From Candidatus Cloacimonadota bacterium (GTDB taxonomy: Bacteria > Cloacimonadota > Cloacimonadia > Cloacimonadales > Cloacimonadaceae): a stretch of DNA of 51,100 nucleotides. The notes beneath the pieces are model-generated. The model saw only the letters and a list, made by a program, of their open reading frames with translations, did no database searches and was not told the origin of the DNA. The DNA lies in NCBI GenBank assembly GCA_012522935.1, contig JAAYJN010000106.1:1-51100 (forward strand), written 5' to 3'. A program made the translations under genes and the position numbers. This document shows positions 34,098 to 43,600 of this stretch, piece after piece. How positions within the stretch are numbered: the first letter of the stretch is position 1; each line of letters begins with the position of its first letter.

Positions 34098-35306
34098 ATG
34101 AATTACGCCAAGGATTTTTCCCGCGTTACCCAGTCCATGGGTTCATCCATGATCAGAGAATTGGTGGCATCCACCAAAAACATTGAAGGACTCATCTCCT
34201 TTGCCGGTGGCTTTCCAGCACCTGCCACCTTCCCCAAAGATACTCTGGCAGAGCTGTATAAGAAGGTGGTTCAGGAAGACGGCTATGACGTGTTGCAATA
34301 TGGAGCCAGTGAAGGCGATCGTCAGCTGAAAGCAGAGCTCATCAAATGGGAAGGCTATCCCATTACTCCTGAGGAAATGCTCATCACCGTAGGCGCCACC
34401 AATGCCATTTATCTGTATTCCCGTGCCCTATTGGATCCGGGGGATGTGGTGATCTGTGAGGCGCCCACCTTCCTGGGCTCCCTGGTGGTTTTTGATTCCA
34501 TCCAAGCCGAATTGGTAAGCGTTCCCATCAACGATGATGGCATCAGCATCCAACATCTGGAAGCCGCCGTTCAGCGCTGTAAGCAGGCCGGCAAGCGTGT
34601 CAAATTCATCTACACTATCCCAGACTTTCACAATCCCGGCGGTGTAACCATGAGCATGGCGCGCAGGCGGGAACTGATTGCCTTTGCCATCCGCAATGAA
34701 ATTGGCATCCTGGAAGATAATCCCTATAGCAGGCTCCGCTTTTCCGGAGAGCCGCTTCCCACCCTCTATCAGGTAAACAGAGATGAATTTGCCGGATTTG
34801 AAGTGGTGACGGAAGTGGTCTCTTTTTCCAAAATCTTGGGTCCTGGCATGCGTATGTCTTTTGCCAAGGGAGCAAAGAGCCTGATCGCCAAGATGGAATC
34901 CTGGCAGCAGAAGGTGAATGTAACCCCGGATTGTGTTTCCCAGCGTGTGGTGGCAAGGTTCCTGGCTGATGGACACATGGAAGGGCACCTGAAAATGGTG
35001 AATGAACATTATGCCCCATATCTGAAAACCATGCTGGACAAGCTGGAAGAATATATGCCGGAAGGTGTGAAATGGACCAAGCCTCAGGGTGGCATCTTTG
35101 TGTGGCTGGAATTGCCCAAGCACATCAGTGCCGATGATATCTTCCCCAAGGCAGCAGAAAACAAGGTTTCCTTCATCCCCGGCAGCAAGTTTTACCCTGT
35201 GGGACAGGAGGAGTTTAACACTCTGCGGCTAAATTTCACTTTCTCATCTTTTGAGCAAATTGATACCGGCATCCGCAGATTGGCAGAGCTGTTGAAGGCT
35301 TTATAG
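34098..35306 (+). CDS. PLP-dependent class I/II aminotransferase (LysN/ARO8-like)
   Basis: 402 residues. FAGGFPAPATFP at about 35-46 and VLQYGASEGDRQLKAEL are typical of the MocR-like/alpha-aminoadipate aminotransferase group. YTIPDFHNPGGVTMS contains the PLP-binding Asn/Pro segment, LEDNPYSRLRFSGE the Asp and Tyr that contact the cofactor, and SFSKILGPGMRMSF carries the Schiff-base lysine K245. Members transaminate 2-aminoadipate, leucine, aromatic or kynurenine-type amino acids with 2-oxoglutarate. In this organism a role in amino-acid fermentation is likely, but the substrate is open. The ribosome site AGAGGT lies before the ATG. The upstream hairpin may be part of its leader. Confidence 0.88.
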   Translation: MNYAKDFSRVTQSMGSSMIRELVASTKNIEGLISFAGGFPAPATFPKDTLAELYKKVVQEDGYDVLQYGASEGDRQLKAELIKWEGYPITPEEMLITVGATNAIYLYSRALLDPGDVVICEAPTFLGSLVVFDSIQAELVSVPINDDGISIQHLEAAVQRCKQAGKRVKFIYTIPDFHNPGGVTMSMARRRELIAFAIRNEIGILEDNPYSRLRFSGEPLPTLYQVNRDEFAGFEVVTEVVSFSKILGPGMRMSFAKGAKSLIAKMESWQQKVNVTPDCVSQRVVARFLADGHMEGHLKMVNEHYAPYLKTMLDKLEEYMPEGVKWTKPQGGIFVWLELPKHISADDIFPKAAENKVSFIPGSKFYPVGQEEFNTLRLNFTFSSFEQIDTGIRRLAELLKAL

Positions 35307-35307
35307 C

Positions 35308-35336
35308 TTGACAGCATTGCCGCTGGCGATTATTAT
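35308..35336 (+). promoter_or_regulatory. Sigma-70-type promoter of the small exported protein gene
   Basis: TTGACA (35308-35313), a 17-nt spacer and TATTAT (35331-35336) match the consensus at six of six and five of six positions. Transcription would start near 35343, about 40 nt before the ATG at 35382. It is the best promoter in the window. Confidence 0.65.
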
Positions 35337-35381
35337 GTAATTACATTCACTTGCCGCATTACAAACGGTAAAGGAGACAAG

Positions 35382-35825
35382 ATGAAAAAGCTGATGATTT
35401 TACTGTGCCTGCTGGCGCTGGGCAGCCTCTCGCTAATGGCACAGATAGATATGCCCAAGCCAAACCTGAGTCTGATGCCCCAGAGGGGATCCAGCCTCTT
35501 TGATAAAACGAGGCTTTCGATGTCCCATTCCATGGGTTTTGAAGCAGGCGCCTCCTCCATGGGCGGCTACTATCTCTCCCGCTATACAAACCACCTGATG
35601 TATCAGCTCAATCCCAAGCTGGATATGAAGCTGGATTTGAGTGTGGTAAATTTTGGCAGCACCAGCACCTCCTTCAAGATAAATGACGATAATCGCAGCC
35701 GCATCATCCCCAGCTTTTCCCTGGATTATCGCCCCACAGAAAGCATGAGTATCCACATTGGATACAGACAGGCATCACCCTTCTGGGGAGACACCAAACC
35801 CTGGTATATGCAGGATGAACGCTAA
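35382..35825 (+). CDS. Small exported protein, unknown function
   Basis: 147 residues with a clear signal peptide (core LMILLCLLALGSLSL, cleavage near MAQ). The mature part of about 125 residues has amphipathic beta-like stretches (LDMKLDLSVVNFG, PSFSLDYRPTESMSIHIGYR), which suggest a small outer-membrane barrel or barrel-like periplasmic protein. It is preceded by the strongest promoter in the window and the ribosome site AAAGGAG. The prepilin peptidase gene starts 18 bp after its stop, so the two are probably co-transcribed. I recognise no family. Confidence 0.8.
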   Translation: MKKLMILLCLLALGSLSLMAQIDMPKPNLSLMPQRGSSLFDKTRLSMSHSMGFEAGASSMGGYYLSRYTNHLMYQLNPKLDMKLDLSVVNFGSTSTSFKINDDNRSRIIPSFSLDYRPTESMSIHIGYRQASPFWGDTKPWYMQDER

Positions 35826-35843
35826 GCAAACAGGAAGTGTCTT

Positions 35844-36608
35844 TTGACATTGATCATAGTCTTATTATTAGCTGTCTTGGGAGCCTCCCTGGGCAGCTTT
35901 TTTAATGTGTTGATCCATCGCCTGCCCCAAAGGAAGTCCATCATCAAGCCCGCCTCCAGCTGTGCATCTTGTGGCTACAAAATCCCCTTCTACCTCAATA
36001 TCCCCATCCTCAGCTATATCATCCTTAAGGGTAAATGCAAGAAATGCAATGCCACCTTCCATTGGCATCATCTGGCTGTGGAGATAGTCACCCCTGCGCT
36101 CTTGATTGCTCTCTTTTTCAAGTATGGGCTCACCGATATCCTCTTTTATAAATATGGCTTGATGACCCTGATCCTGATCCCCATCTTCTTTATTGATGTC
36201 TTTCATCATATTATCCCTCACGTGCTTTCCATTCCTCTGATTCCCATCGGTTTACTCTTCTCTTTGAGCCAAAGAAGCGATGTGGGCATTATCAACGCTG
36301 CCATCACGGCAGGCGTGGTGTTTATCTTTCTCTATCTCTTGGCATTATCCTATATGCTGATTCGCAAGCAAGAGGGATTGGGAGGCGGTGATATCTGGCT
36401 GCTCACGGGTTTGGCAACCTTTTTTGGAGCCTTAAACATACCCTTTGTGCTCCTTGTGGCAGCATTGCTGGGGATAATTTGGTTTGTTCTCTTTGTGCGG
36501 AACATGGAAATGGAGTTTGCCTTTGGCAATTTCATCGCTTTGGCAGCGATATTCTGGGCGCTGGTTGGAGACCTCTTGATGAGCAAAATCTGGTTTGGAC
36601 AGTGGTAG
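35844..36608 (+). CDS. Prepilin peptidase (A24 family)
   Basis: 254 residues from a TTG at 35844, with AGGA upstream. The N-terminal GASLGSFFNVLIHRLP is the family signature. The CxxC...CxxC zinc site is present (CASCGYKIPF, KCKKC). About seven membrane helices follow. The two catalytic aspartates are D118 in FFIDVFHH and D183 in GGGDIW. It cleaves the leader of type IV pilin-like proteins or pseudopilins and methylates the new N-terminus. No pilin genes are in the window. The IPN-type motif after the first Asp reads IPH here. Confidence 0.9.
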   Translation: MTLIIVLLLAVLGASLGSFFNVLIHRLPQRKSIIKPASSCASCGYKIPFYLNIPILSYIILKGKCKKCNATFHWHHLAVEIVTPALLIALFFKYGLTDILFYKYGLMTLILIPIFFIDVFHHIIPHVLSIPLIPIGLLFSLSQRSDVGIINAAITAGVVFIFLYLLALSYMLIRKQEGLGGGDIWLLTGLATFFGALNIPFVLLVAALLGIIWFVLFVRNMEMEFAFGNFIALAAIFWALVGDLLMSKIWFGQW

Positions 36609-36685
36609 CTTTATGCCCAGATTACTATCATATAACCATATCTAATAACAGACCCTTAGCGATATAAGCTTGAACAGTATAAATC

Positions 36686-37636
36686 TTAGTTTTTTGTGAT
36701 CCTTGTTCCGGTGATGCCGGCAAAGGCATCCACAACCTTTTCCACCGAGGTGATCAACACCTCTTCCCCACCTTTTTCCAGATAAGCGATGGCAGCTTTT
36801 ATCTTTGGTCCCATACTTCCTTCCGGAAACTGTCCTATCTCGTAATAGTGTCTTGCTTTCTGGATGGTAATCTCATCCAATTCCCGTTGTGATGGCTTGC
36901 CATAATCTATACAGACCTTTTCCACTGCGGTGAGAATCACAAAGAGCCGGGCACCAATATCCAACGCCAACAGCATGGAGGCATAATCCTTATCTATCAC
37001 GGCATCAACGCCCATCAGCGTGTTTTCATCCTGATAACATACGGGGATGCCGCCCCCTCCGGCAGCTATCACTATTTTGCCTTCATTCACCAAGCTTTTG
37101 ATTGAGTCTGCGGGGATGATGCGCAGTGGATAGGGTGAAGGCACCACTCTGCGCCAGCCTTTGCCCGCATCTTCTTTCAAAACCCAGCCATAAGCCCGCA
37201 TCAAGTTTTGAGCTTCCGGTTTGCTATAATAGCTGCTGCCGATAAACTTTGTGGGGTTTTGCATACTGGGATCGTCTTTATCCACCAACACTTGGGTAAC
37301 AATGGTGATCACATCCTTCTTTATGCCCATAAAGTTCAACATATTCTGCAAACCCTGCTCAATCATATAGCCCATCGTCCCTTCCGTGGCGGCATTGAGC
37401 ACACTCAGGGGCAATGCTGGGAAACCAGCTTCCATGCCTGCTTCTTGTTGGCGGAGGAGGTTGCCCACCTGGGGCCCATTACCATGAGTGATGGCAAGTT
37501 TGTAGCCCATGGAAATTAGTTCTGCCACTCCTGCCAAAGAATTTTGGGTATTTTCAAACTGCTCTGTGATGGTGCCCTTTTGCCCCGCTTTGATGATGGC
37601 ATTACCACCCAAAGCCAAAACCGCTGTCTTTGTCAT
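36686..37636 (-). CDS. arcC: Carbamate kinase
   Basis: 316 residues of the amino-acid kinase fold. LALGGNAI at the N-terminus, THGNGPQVGNLL near 50 and the VPSPYP plus IAAGGGGIPV segments are diagnostic. DAVIDKDYAS near 218 carries the lysine and aspartates at the phosphoryl site. In catabolism it makes ATP from carbamoyl phosphate and ADP, releasing ammonia and CO2, which suits arginine, purine or hydantoin fermentation. It lies downstream of the cyclic-DPG-synthetase-like gene on the minus strand but is separated from it by a terminator-like hairpin. No arcA or arcB is present here. Confidence 0.93.
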   Translation of the reverse strand: MTKTAVLALGGNAIIKAGQKGTITEQFENTQNSLAGVAELISMGYKLAITHGNGPQVGNLLRQQEAGMEAGFPALPLSVLNAATEGTMGYMIEQGLQNMLNFMGIKKDVITIVTQVLVDKDDPSMQNPTKFIGSSYYSKPEAQNLMRAYGWVLKEDAGKGWRRVVPSPYPLRIIPADSIKSLVNEGKIVIAAGGGGIPVCYQDENTLMGVDAVIDKDYASMLLALDIGARLFVILTAVEKVCIDYGKPSQRELDEITIQKARHYYEIGQFPEGSMGPKIKAAIAYLEKGGEEVLITSVEKVVDAFAGITGTRITKN

Positions 37637-37654
37637 CCAAAACCCCTTTTATGG

Positions 37655-37691
37655 ATAAAACAAGGGGCAGAACCGCTGTTGGCTCTGCCCC
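37655..37691 (-). terminator. Terminator-like hairpin between the cDPG-synthetase-like and carbamate kinase genes
   Basis: Minus strand: GGGGCAGAGCC (37691-37681) pairs with GGTTCTGCCCC (37674-37664), 11 bp with one G-T pair. The 6-nt loop is AACAGC, and TTGTTTTATCC follows. It would end or attenuate transcription just before arcC. Confidence 0.75.
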
Positions 37692-37709
37692 ATTATTGGT
37701 TTCTATGAT

Positions 37710-39023
37710 TTAGAAATCTTTCAAGACGTCGGCAATGGTGGGTCTGCCAATTTCTTGAAGTTCGTATTCCACCTGACAGGCAGGATGCTTTATATTCACG
37801 ATACGGCGCAGGTCGATGGGAGTTCCGATGATCACGGAATCACATTCGCAAGCGTTGATGGTGGCTTCCAGGTCTTTAATCTGCTGTTCGCTGTATCCCA
37901 TTGCGGGGATGAGATCGCCGATGGTGTCGTATTTTTCCAAGGTTTCAGTGATTTCACCAACTGCCCAGGGTCTGGGATCCACAAATTCGATTGCGCCATA
38001 CTTCTCGGCAGCAATGGTTCCGGCGCCATAACCCATATCACCGTGGGTGAGGGTGGGACCGTCTTCTACGATGAGCACTCTCTTGCCTTCGATGAGCTCG
38101 GGCTTGTCCACAAAGAGCGGGGAAGCGGCATCGATCACCTTGGCTTTGGGGTTGATGCGGCGGATATTATCGCGCACTTCGTTGATGTCTGCAAGGTCTG
38201 CGCTATCGATTTTGTTGATCACGATAACGTCTGCCAAGTGCACGTTGGTCTCGCCAGGGTAGTAGGAAACTTCGTCGCCAGGACGGTGGGGGTCTACCAC
38301 CACAATATTCAGCTGCTTGTCTGATGTGTAGAAGGGGATGTCGTTATTTCCGCCGTCCCAGATGATCACGTCAGCTTCTTTCTCGGCTTCACGCACGATG
38401 GCTTCATAATCCACACCTGCAAAAACCACGTTGCCTGCTTGGATATGAGGCTCGTATTCTTCCATCTCTTCGATGGTGCAATTGTGTGTTTTGAGGTCTT
38501 CGATTTTGGCAAAACGCTGTACTTTCTGTGCCACAAGATCGCCATAAGGCATGGGGTGACGGATCACCACCACTTTCAATCCCTTGGCTTTCAGCTCGTT
38601 CACCACGGTGCGGGTGGTTTGGGATTTGCCACAACCTGTGCGCACGGCACAAACAGTCACCAAAGGCTTGGTGGTTTTGATCATGGTATTTTTGGCACCC
38701 ATCAGCATAAAGTCTGCGCCCATTGCGTTTATGAGGGCTACTTTGTTGCCCACTTCTTCATGATGGAGATCACTGTAAGCCAAGATCACGAGATCAGCAT
38801 TATGTTCTTTGATCAATTTGTGAAGGTCAGCTTCAGGATGGATGTCAATTCCGTTGGGATAGAGTTTTCCAGCCAGTTCGGCGGGATATTTCTTGTCGTC
38901 AATTCCGGGGATCTGGGTGGCTGTGAAGGCTACCACTTTATAATTCTCATTGTCTCTGAAATAGACGTTGAAATTATGGAAGTCGCGCCCTGCGGCACCC
39001 AAGATAATCACTCTGCGTTGCAT
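37710..39023 (-). CDS. Cyclic 2,3-diphosphoglycerate synthetase-like P-loop NTPase
   Basis: 437 residues. The N-terminal RVIILGAAGRDFHNFNVYF is the family opening. The nucleotide site AVRTGCGKSQTTR has G130-K133-S134. VIIWDGGNNDIPF, VVDPHRPGDE and VIVINKIDSAD resemble the G-domain of SIMIBI GTPases. Proteins of this family are usually annotated as cyclic 2,3-diphosphoglycerate synthetase, a product best known from thermophilic methanogens. In bacteria it is often found beside amino-acid or purine degradation genes, and its true reaction there is uncertain. The ribosome site AAAGGAG precedes the ATG, and TATAAT occurs 18-25 bp upstream of it. Carbamate kinase follows on the same strand after a hairpin. 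Confidence 0.8.
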   Translation of the reverse strand: MQRRVIILGAAGRDFHNFNVYFRDNENYKVVAFTATQIPGIDDKKYPAELAGKLYPNGIDIHPEADLHKLIKEHNADLVILAYSDLHHEEVGNKVALINAMGADFMLMGAKNTMIKTTKPLVTVCAVRTGCGKSQTTRTVVNELKAKGLKVVVIRHPMPYGDLVAQKVQRFAKIEDLKTHNCTIEEMEEYEPHIQAGNVVFAGVDYEAIVREAEKEADVIIWDGGNNDIPFYTSDKQLNIVVVDPHRPGDEVSYYPGETNVHLADVIVINKIDSADLADINEVRDNIRRINPKAKVIDAASPLFVDKPELIEGKRVLIVEDGPTLTHGDMGYGAGTIAAEKYGAIEFVDPRPWAVGEITETLEKYDTIGDLIPAMGYSEQQIKDLEATINACECDSVIIGTPIDLRRIVNIKHPACQVEYELQEIGRPTIADVLKDF

Positions 39024-39360
39024 TAGATTACTCCTTTATTTAATTATAGTTACAACTGTGGCGCATTTTTTACGTGGGCAATTTGGAGTCAAGCAGAAAA
39101 TTTGGAAAACCAAAAATATGTGTGTATTGCCCTGGTAAAATCACCTTTTAAAACCGCTTGCTTTAAGATGGGTGAGGACTTTACTTTGCCAATGCGTTGA
39201 TTCCAGTTATATTCTTTGGATATCCTTCCTTGGCTCAGCCTTTGGCATCAAAAGCCAAAAAGCTGATTGCTGTAAGATACAAGATTAGATATAGTTTATT
39301 GCCATGGGTTGTTTTCTCTTGACAATTTAACAGGGGAGCCAAAACGTGGTTACCATTAGT
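39024..39360. other. Intergenic region without a visible gene
   Basis: 337 bp between the minus-strand cDPG-synthetase-like gene and tRNA-Leu(CAA). I find no coding frame with a ribosome site. A TATAAT on the minus strand lies 18-25 bp upstream of the 39023 gene, and TTGACA (39319-39324) lies 42 nt before the tRNA. The rest is A/T-rich with no repeat I can see. Confidence 0.5.
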
Positions 39361-39447
39361 GCCGAAGTGGTGAAATTGGTAGACGCAGCGGACTCAAAAT
39401 CCGCCGAGCTTCGGCTCATGCCGGTTCGATTCCGGCCTTCGGCACCA
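39361..39447 (+). tRNA. tRNA-Leu (anticodon CAA)
   Basis: 87 nt. Acceptor GCCGAAG (39361-39367) pairs with CTTCGGC (39437-39443), then discriminator A and encoded CCA (39445-39447). Anticodon stem GCGGA/TCCGC encloses CTCAAAA, giving CAA, which reads UUG. The long variable arm and the D-arm GTGGTGAAATTGGTAGAC are typical of leucine tRNAs and nearly match the first tRNA-Leu in the window. Confidence 0.96.
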
Positions 39448-39627
39448 ATAACGATAAGGAGTATAAGCCTTTTTTTTGATCAGTGAGAGCAGTATTTCTG
39501 TGAAAAGTCACGCGCATCCGCAGAATGGTGTTTACTTTCCCATGCAAATGCGTATATTATCCTTAATACTTCTTGCAGAAAGTGTATTTTCCCCACTTTC
39601 TACCATTACTATTCCTGGAGGAATACA

Positions 39628-40665
39628 ATGCTAAATCGAAAAATAATAGTGACAGTAGTGCTTGCCATGATGTTGATATTGCCCTATGGGTTGGTTGCGA
39701 TATCACAGGGGGCGTTGCTGTTTTTGACCTTTGAACCGGGTGGCCGTGCCAGCGGCATGGGACGCGCCTATTCCGCTATTGCAGATGATGCTTATGCACC
39801 TTGGTGGAACCCCGGTGCCACCGCTTTTAACCGTAAAACTCAATTGGCTGGAACCCATATCCCTTGGTTGCAAGGTGGTGGAGCCGGTTTTGACGATATC
39901 TTTTATGAATACTTAGGCTGGAATCAATACTTTGAAGGGATTGGCAATATCAACGTTCATCTCACCCTGTTGGATGCCGGATCACAGCCTCAGATGGATG
40001 AATCTGGAAACTATCTGGGAGATTTTCATAGCTTCGATTTTGCCGCTTCCGCAGGCTATAGCTATGAATTGATTCCCAACAATCTGGGACTGGGTGGCAA
40101 TTTTAAGATGATGTACAGCTATCTGGGGCCCGGCACCGGCAATACGGAAGATGATGGCAGTGCCATTGCTTTTGCCTTTGACGTGGGTGCCAAATATAAA
40201 GACCTCTTCCTGCCCAATCTGGATGCCTCATTGGTGATCCAAAACGTGGGACCCAATGTCACATTTATAGACCAATCCCAATCAGACCCCCTGCCCATGA
40301 CCTTTAGAGCCGGACTGGCATACAAAGCGATGGATACCCCCATGGTGGGTCGTCTGATCTTTAGCGCAGAGGCCAGCAAAATCCTTGCCAATGAAGACCC
40401 CCTCCTCAAGCGCTTTATCACCGGCTGGAAACACATGGATGAGACCATCTTCAGCGCTGGTGCGGAATACACCTATCTCGATCTGCTCTCCTTGCGCGGA
40501 GGCTATTTTGTGGATAGTGCCGGCAGCGTGGTTGGTCCCAGCTTTGGTGCCGGATTGCAATACCTGATAGACAAAAAGTATCTGATCACCGCAGATTTTG
40601 CCATGATCGTTGCTGGAGATTTGACAGACTACAACAAGATTTTCTCTGTGGGATTTGAGTTTTAA
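39628..40665 (+). CDS. PorV/PorQ-like outer-membrane protein
   Basis: 345 residues with a signal peptide (hydrophobic core TVVLAMMLILPYGLV). GGRASGMGRAYSAIADDAYA followed by PWWNPGA is the N-terminal signature of the PorV/UPF0164 group of FadL-like barrels. Repeated aromatic strands follow to the terminal FSVGFEF. In T9SS systems PorV takes cargo from the translocon and passes it to the attachment complex, recognising C-terminal sorting domains. The next gene encodes such a cargo, an M6 peptidase, 17 bp downstream, supporting a dedicated cargo/shuttle pair. The ribosome site GGAGG and a leader hairpin (AGAAAGTG/CACTTTCT, 39577-39601) lie upstream. Confidence 0.85.
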   Translation: MLNRKIIVTVVLAMMLILPYGLVAISQGALLFLTFEPGGRASGMGRAYSAIADDAYAPWWNPGATAFNRKTQLAGTHIPWLQGGGAGFDDIFYEYLGWNQYFEGIGNINVHLTLLDAGSQPQMDESGNYLGDFHSFDFAASAGYSYELIPNNLGLGGNFKMMYSYLGPGTGNTEDDGSAIAFAFDVGAKYKDLFLPNLDASLVIQNVGPNVTFIDQSQSDPLPMTFRAGLAYKAMDTPMVGRLIFSAEASKILANEDPLLKRFITGWKHMDETIFSAGAEYTYLDLLSLRGGYFVDSAGSVVGPSFGAGLQYLIDKKYLITADFAMIVAGDLTDYNKIFSVGFEF

Positions 40666-40682
40666 AACCAAAGAAGGAAATC

Positions 40683-43600
40683 ATGCAATTTAAACATCCC
40701 CTCCGGGCTTGGCAAGAGGCTTCGGAGGGGTACTTTTACCGCCTTGTCTTGGTCACCTCATTGCTACTTATGCTTATGATGCACGCGGGGCTCTTTGCTG
40801 ATAACCAAAAACTGATTCTGCAAAAACACGATGGCTTCAAAAAGCCCAAAATCCATCCCCACACGCCACAATTGGCAAAGCCGAGTATTGCCTCAGAAGC
40901 CAAGAGAAACTCAAATTACGAGCGCCTTTTGGTGATTTTGGTGGAATTTGCTGAAGAGATACCCGACGATCCCCTCACCACTGGAAATGGACTATTCCAA
41001 AGAACCCCAGATCCCACTTATTTGTACAGCATTGGCAGCCCCCCTCATGATAGGGAATACTTTATGGCAAATCTGGAAGCCATGCGCCATTACTATCAAG
41101 CGGTCTCCAGTGGCCATTACAACCTGCAGTATGACGTGTATCCCGATGATGGCAGTGCCATTCGCCTCCCCCATCCAATGGGCTATTACAATCCCCCTGA
41201 TGCCAGCTCTGCCCTCTTTGTGGAGCGGATGGAGGAATACTTTCAAGCAAGCTTCAGTTTGGCAGACCGGCAGTGCCCGGAAATAGATTTTGCCAGCTAT
41301 GGACACTATATGATAATCCATGCAGGATCAGACTGGCAGCATGACGTCTTTGGAGACACTCCTTCCGATATCCCCTCCTTCTTTATCAGGGTGAGTGAGG
41401 ATAAAGCGGTGAGCGTGAATGGAGGCAGCCACCTGATAACAAGTGCCTGCAACGTTCCTGCCACCATCTCCCAGGATTTTTATAGTGAAGACTTGGGCGG
41501 AGCTCTCTTACATAGCGGGTATGGCGCGCTCAATTCCGTTTTGGTACACGAATTTGGACATTCCCTGGGCTTGGTGGATTTGTATAATGTATACGATTTT
41601 CAGCCCATGGTGGGTGTGTTTGACATCATGGATAGTGGCGGAGGCGGTTATCTGTTGGATCAGCTGGAGGATGGCAATTACGTAATGGTGGAAGGCATCC
41701 TGCCCGCATTGCCGGGTGCTTTTTCACGCGCACTGTTGTTTGAGGATTTCTTCCGCAGCGAAGGGCTTATGAAAGATGCAGGGGAACTGCCGCTTTATTC
41801 CCAGCTTGATCTTGCAGCTTCCAGCATGAAACAAACTGGTGCCATCAAACCCAATATCATCAAGATACCCTTGGGAGACAAGGAATACGTACTGCTGGAA
41901 AACCGCAGCGTGGACCCCGATGGAGATGGAGCCACAGCAGTGTATAGCACCTTGGATTCCCGGGTGATCCTCTACCCCACTCCCATTGATGATCCCACCA
42001 ATCAGCCTTCTTATGAATATGACTACCTCTTGCCCTCCTTCCAAAAGGTCAATGGCGATGCCGTGGGCGGAGGCATCCTTGCCTGGCATATCAATGAAGA
42101 CCTCATCTATCATCAGGGCGTCTTTGATGCAGACGGAAGCTGGGTCTCAAATTATGAAAATAATACCGTCAATACAGATTACAACAATCGTGGTATCAGG
42201 GTGATAGAGGCAGATGCCATGCCGGATATTGGCAATATCTTTTCCTGGCATTGGACGGGCACGCCCTATGAATACTTTTTCAAATCCAAGCCCGTGCTGA
42301 ATACCGAGGGTGCATTTGCAAATTGGTCTCTGCTGCCTTGGACACCAGTGTTTAATGCCACCAGCAAGCCCGCCCTCACCGATTATAACGGCGTTCCATC
42401 ACTGTATTGGCTGGATGGCATCAGCAATCCTGCTGCCGTGATGAATTTTACCCTCAAAAGTGGCTTCTTCGATGAAGGCGAGGCGTTGGCGATACCTGCT
42501 GGAGCCAAAACTGCGCCCATAATCGATACCAGCTTTGCCACAAACCTGCTGCCCCTGATCACGCCAGAAGGGATATATTTGTATAGCACTGAACCCAACG
42601 GTTGGTTTGACATGATGGGCTTGTACCCCCTTGAGGGTGGGGCAGGCAGATTCCCAATTAGCAAAAGCAACCAAAGCTTTCACCCTTACCCGGAGCTGCT
42701 GATCACCCTTGATGACCGCATCAGGATAGTGGCGTTTTGGGATGACGATCTGGATTGTGTGGATATAGATTTATCCCTGCCGCCCAGCATCGAGCCCCTG
42801 GCATATCAAGATTATGTTTTCGCAGCCACCCAAGAGGCTGTATTTAGAATTCAGGATGGCTCCATTACTGCCATCCTCGATTATCCCAATGCTCAAAAAC
42901 TGAAAATGGCAGATGGCAAGCTCTTCTTCTTCGCCGGCAGAAATATGAAAACGGTGAATCCCGTCACAATGGAATATATGGATAGCATCCTCCTGCCGGG
43001 AGATTTGGGAGATTTTGAACCTGTGATATTCAGAACCCCCGGAGAGGAGACCGTTGTCTTTGTGCCGGATAATAACGGCAATATCTACCTATTACAAGGC
43101 AATAGCTTTACACGGATATTCAACAATAATACAGGACATTTGCCCACACAGCTGGGGATTATGGCAAATGAAACCCATAGCCCGATCCTCTTCTTTGGTT
43201 TGGGAGATAGAGCCTATGCCATGCAGATGGATGGAACCCTGCTGGATGGATTCCCTTACCGGGAAGGGCGCTTTTCCTATCAGACTGGCAGGCAGGTGTT
43301 TGCCCTTGAGACCCCTGATGGGCTCATGATGCAATTGCCCATCCCAGGCAAAGGGTATCTCGCCATATCCCTGGATCCCTCATCCAATCCATATTACTCG
43401 CTGAGCTTGCCTACCGATCTTGGCAATGAACAGATCCATTATGATGCTGCCTCTAAGCTCTTGTATTGGCATTACACAGATGAAGATAATCGACTATATT
43501 ATCAATCTGTAACTGTCCACGAAGACCCCTTGCTTTGGAGAGGACATCTTAATGGAGAATTCTTGGGCAACATCCAAAATCCACCGGCATCGGATAAGCC

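Noticed and set aside
37755-39026. Plus-strand open frames opposite the cDPG-synthetase-like gene
   Set aside because: Antisense shadows of a well-supported minus-strand gene; composition reflects the other strand's codon use.
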